Source: Mucor racemosus
Lineage: Eukaryota > Mucoromycota > Mucoromycetes > Mucorales > Mucoraceae
Assembly: GCA_027405735.1 (NCBI GenBank)
Contig: JAPEHQ010000007.1
Location: 2,709,083-2,773,082, forward strand
Reading direction: 5' to 3'
Length of the DNA: 64,000 nucleotides
Shown: piece by piece, positions 61,485 through 64,000 of the stretch
How the letters are laid out: every line of letters begins with the position of its first letter
How positions within the stretch are numbered: position 1 is the first letter of the stretch
Notes under the pieces: generated by a model
Database searches by the model: none
The model's input: only the letters and a program-made list of their open reading frames with translations
What the model was told of the DNA's origin: nothing
Program-made: the position numbers and the translations under genes

Positions 61485-63762
61485 ATATTATTATTGAAAG
61501 TTTTAATAAATTATATAAAGCTTTAATTTGAGATAAAGGTGATTGTTCATCATTATCGTCATCTTCATTTAAAATGATACTTTCTACTTGATATTTTGAT
61601 TCATTCAATTCATCTGTTGAAGAATATTCTAGAAAACTTTCGTCTCTCGATGATAACAAATATGAATCGTCTGCTGTTGTACTAATCGATGCTTCCAAAA
61701 AAGACGTAGAGCTGCTTTCACTGTTTCTTTGATCAATATTTGTATCGCTGTTAGTACGACTGACTTCTACGCTGCTAGCATTGCTGCTATGACTACTGCT
61801 GCTAGCACTTGAAGTGGTGCTACTATTGCCATCAATACCAAGCTCTGGTGCATGCAAATTAATGAATGCAGTGATATCTCTAGACAAATCTTTTCTCATG
61901 GAACGGATAATCTCTCCCGCTTCAGGGTTACGAATAGCCAAGAATAATGGCTTGATAGATCTAAATGATTTTTCGTAAATTGTAATGCGGTTGCTACGAT
62001 AGAAATCAGACTTACTTGTATATATCTAAACCTGTATCTCCCAGTCGCATCAATAAATAATGCAAGATGGGTTGAATTGCCCATACAAGACCAGCTCTTG
62101 TTAATTTAACTTTCAAAGGTAAGGTTGTTTTACGCTTCATCAAGTAAAACAAGATAAAACAAAGAATAAATACCATATAAAGCAGGTGCAGCAGCATGCA
62201 GCTACAATGACTTTCCATGTTGCTAGACATCTTTACCGGCAATTTTCACAGAAGAACCAGCTAATGCTTCTATAATTCACTTGCAATGTCAATTTTTGTT
62301 TGCATATTATAATACTGTATTGCACCTACGTTTTTGCTTCTTTCTGCTGATATAGCTGGTAATCCAATCAAAGGTAAGTTTGATATTAAACTTTTGTAAC
62401 CATATTAGAGAGTGCAATGTACATTTTTTTTTCCATTTTATACTTTACGCAGGAGCTCCTAATCCAGCCATAGCGACTAATTTTGTAATCTTTTGACTAT
62501 TGATATGCAGCTTTGACAGCGTAATATTCAGTTTATCCACTTGATAGTCTCTGATACCAAAGAAAGTCAACATGTCATTGTAACTTTAACTTTCTTTACA
62601 ATTACTTGAAGACTAGGGATCTTTCAATTTAGCCCATAAAGAGACAAAATGCCTATTTAGCTTAACAACTTGTTCAATAGATGGTTTCAAGTTTGATTTA
62701 GGAACATAGAGACGTCTTGCTGCTTGAACAACCATTAATGTGTCGTAATCTGTTGCATTACTGTTACAGTTTTGAATGCTTCATCACTTGATCCAACAGT
62801 TTTGTTTACTGCCTCACGCTTATCTTTTCCTCCCATTTATATTCTCTACATCAGCTTTATCAATAGTCATTGTTGTCCCAATGAAACGACAGCACGAGAT
62901 CTAAATCGATCAGGATGGAAATAATTAAGACCTAAAGAGTGATTTTTAAAAGTGATTTCGAAAGACATGTTCTACAGCCTTACCAACAGGTACAATTTAA
63001 TATCTAATGCAGGGTTAGCAGCAGCAGCTCCAAGAGCCATTACAGCAAAACCTTATATGAATTATTAGCACATCTTTTACACATGTCAATTGAACACTCA
63101 ACTAACCTTTAATGGCAACATTTCTGATCTGTCGTGGCTCCCACCTTCAGGAAATATGGTAACACATTCATTTCTATTGAGATAATTATACACTTCATCA
63201 TAAACAGCTGTTTGGTCCACATGAGGTGCAATTTTAAATGGCAAATATTCATCATCATCCTAACCGCGCATTTTGATCTACTTGAATTGAATGTGTAATT
63301 TCCAACAAAGTGTCTGATATAACTCTTGATACATGTACTTTATAATTTCTACCAAATAATATAAAATCGCGAGTTCCAATCTCTTCAATAAATTTTGTAT
63401 CTTGACCTTGTAACTGAAATGGCTGATTTATTGAATCATATCTAACTTTGCCTGTACCCAAATTAACATATCTTGAGGTCTAACCACCGGAATAGCATTC
63501 AATATCTTGCCAACATGCCCAATCAATGGTTTATCATAAGAAACAGCAGCCATCAAAGCATATGAAGGACGGGGATTTACACTCATATACACAACACCGT
63601 CAACGAATTGATTTGCATGAGGACCTACGATGAATATACATGGGCCTGAAGAAGGAACGTTTTGTACATCGGTTGTTTTTATTTCACGAAAGAAATATGT
63701 GAAATTACTTTGAATACACCTTGAAATGTAAGATATGTTATTGAAGTAGATTGTTCAGACAT
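61462..63762 (-). CDS. Glycerol-3-phosphate acyltransferase, Sct1/Gpt2-type, frame broken by indels
   Basis: ER enzyme that acylates glycerol-3-phosphate or dihydroxyacetone phosphate in the first step of glycerolipid synthesis. It starts MSEQSTSITYLTFQG at 63762. Family blocks appear in order on the minus strand: GPHANQFVDGVVYMSVNPRP (near 63630), IGHVGKILNAIPVVRPQD, the middle block DTLLEITHSIQVDQNA, DEYLPFKIAPHV, FPEGGSHDR (about 63130-63161), MALGAAAANPALDIKIVPVG and NYFHPDRFRSRA. Then come a membrane segment (about 62170-62230) and TLPLKVKLTRAGLVWAI. The tail is acidic and Ser-rich (SSTTSSASSSSHSSN). Frames shift near 63670, 63455 and 63262 and at several later points. The last frame ends at 61462, overlapping the helicase stop by about 23 nt. 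As for its neighbour, error or recent decay is likely. Confidence 0.88.
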
Positions 63763-64000
63763 TTATATAACCAAGAATGGAGAAGAAAAAAAAAAAAAGA
63801 GGAAAAAAGATTCCAGCACATATATTTTGTATACGCATATTCTCACATGAAAAAGCACATGGTGGCTTGATTTTGTTGTGTAAATCAAAATTATACTCTT
63901 TTTGATCAAATTCTTTTAAGGTTAATGCCAATACAGAATGTTTCGCTTTACTTGAATTTTATTGAATCCAAGCATGCAGGGTTCATAAAATCTAACTCGG
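63763..64000. other. Upstream region of the acyltransferase gene, window edge
   Basis: 238 bp, with an A-rich run near 63785-63800 that would lie in the minus-strand leader as T-rich DNA. No gene was recognised before the window ends. Confidence 0.45.

Overview
The window is eukaryotic, AT-rich chromosomal DNA. Short introns (about 50-80 nt) interrupt most genes, intergenic DNA is long and low in complexity, and the proteins look fungal. The gene content suggests an early-diverging fungus, most likely Mucoromycota: a MedA/DUF7082 regulator, an HSF-type factor, a single-finger GATA factor, a Kre9/KNH-like wall protein, Rad5, Sct1/Gpt2, Tcp11/Sok1 and many DNA transposons. The lineage is inferred from protein style only. 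No bacterial operon, CRISPR array, rRNA or convincing tRNA gene was found.

Layout. 2-3.6 kb: cytosolic acetoacetyl-CoA thiolase (ERG10, 5 exons). 4.2-6.5 kb: a multi-pass membrane protein and a short-form tRNase Z in close tandem. 6.5-10.3 kb: AT-rich repeat-bearing spacer. 10.3-12.8 kb (minus): MedA-like regulator with a 31-Gln tract. 14.66-17.25 kb: a 2.6-kb mobile element with TA-flanked CAGTGCATCC ends and inverted repeats of about 540 bp, enclosing an intact five-exon gene for a serine-recombinase-like protein. 17.4-19.8 kb (minus): HSF-type transcription factor. 22.2-24.1 kb: SRP54. 24.2-25.5 kb (minus): Osh/Kes1-type oxysterol-binding protein.

25.5-36.8 kb is repeat-rich. It holds two copies (A, B) of a dispersed repeat that carries a dynein-intermediate-chain-like WD40 exon. 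Copy B is split by an apparently complete piggyBac transposon (32.0-34.6 kb) and by a 150-bp hairpin element. 37.1-38.3 kb (minus): a six-exon gene of unknown function. 39.0-39.7 kb: a Kre9-like secreted protein whose stop codon overlaps that of a convergent serine-carboxypeptidase homologue (39.7-41.6 kb, minus). That homologue has lost all three catalytic residues. A GATA factor (42-43.3 kb) is divergent from it. 45.2-46.4 kb (minus): ketohexokinase-like kinase. 46.6-49.5 kb: Tcp11/Sok1 protein.

49.7-52.9 kb is repeat copy C, into which a hAT-like MITE and a Tc1/pogo-like MITE have inserted. The uninterrupted copies serve as empty sites and date the insertions relative to the repeat. 53.7-56.2 kb contains 404-bp inverted arms around a 1.4-kb core. 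58.1-63.8 kb holds a Rad5-type helicase and a convergent Sct1/Gpt2 acyltransferase. Both are clearly recognisable, but small indels break their frames. This contrasts with the clean frames of every gene before 50 kb and points to low consensus quality or recent decay at this end.

The best candidates for something undescribed are the 14.66-17.25 kb element, whose start codons and first coding exon lie inside the terminal inverted repeats, and the catalytically dead carboxypeptidase homologue.
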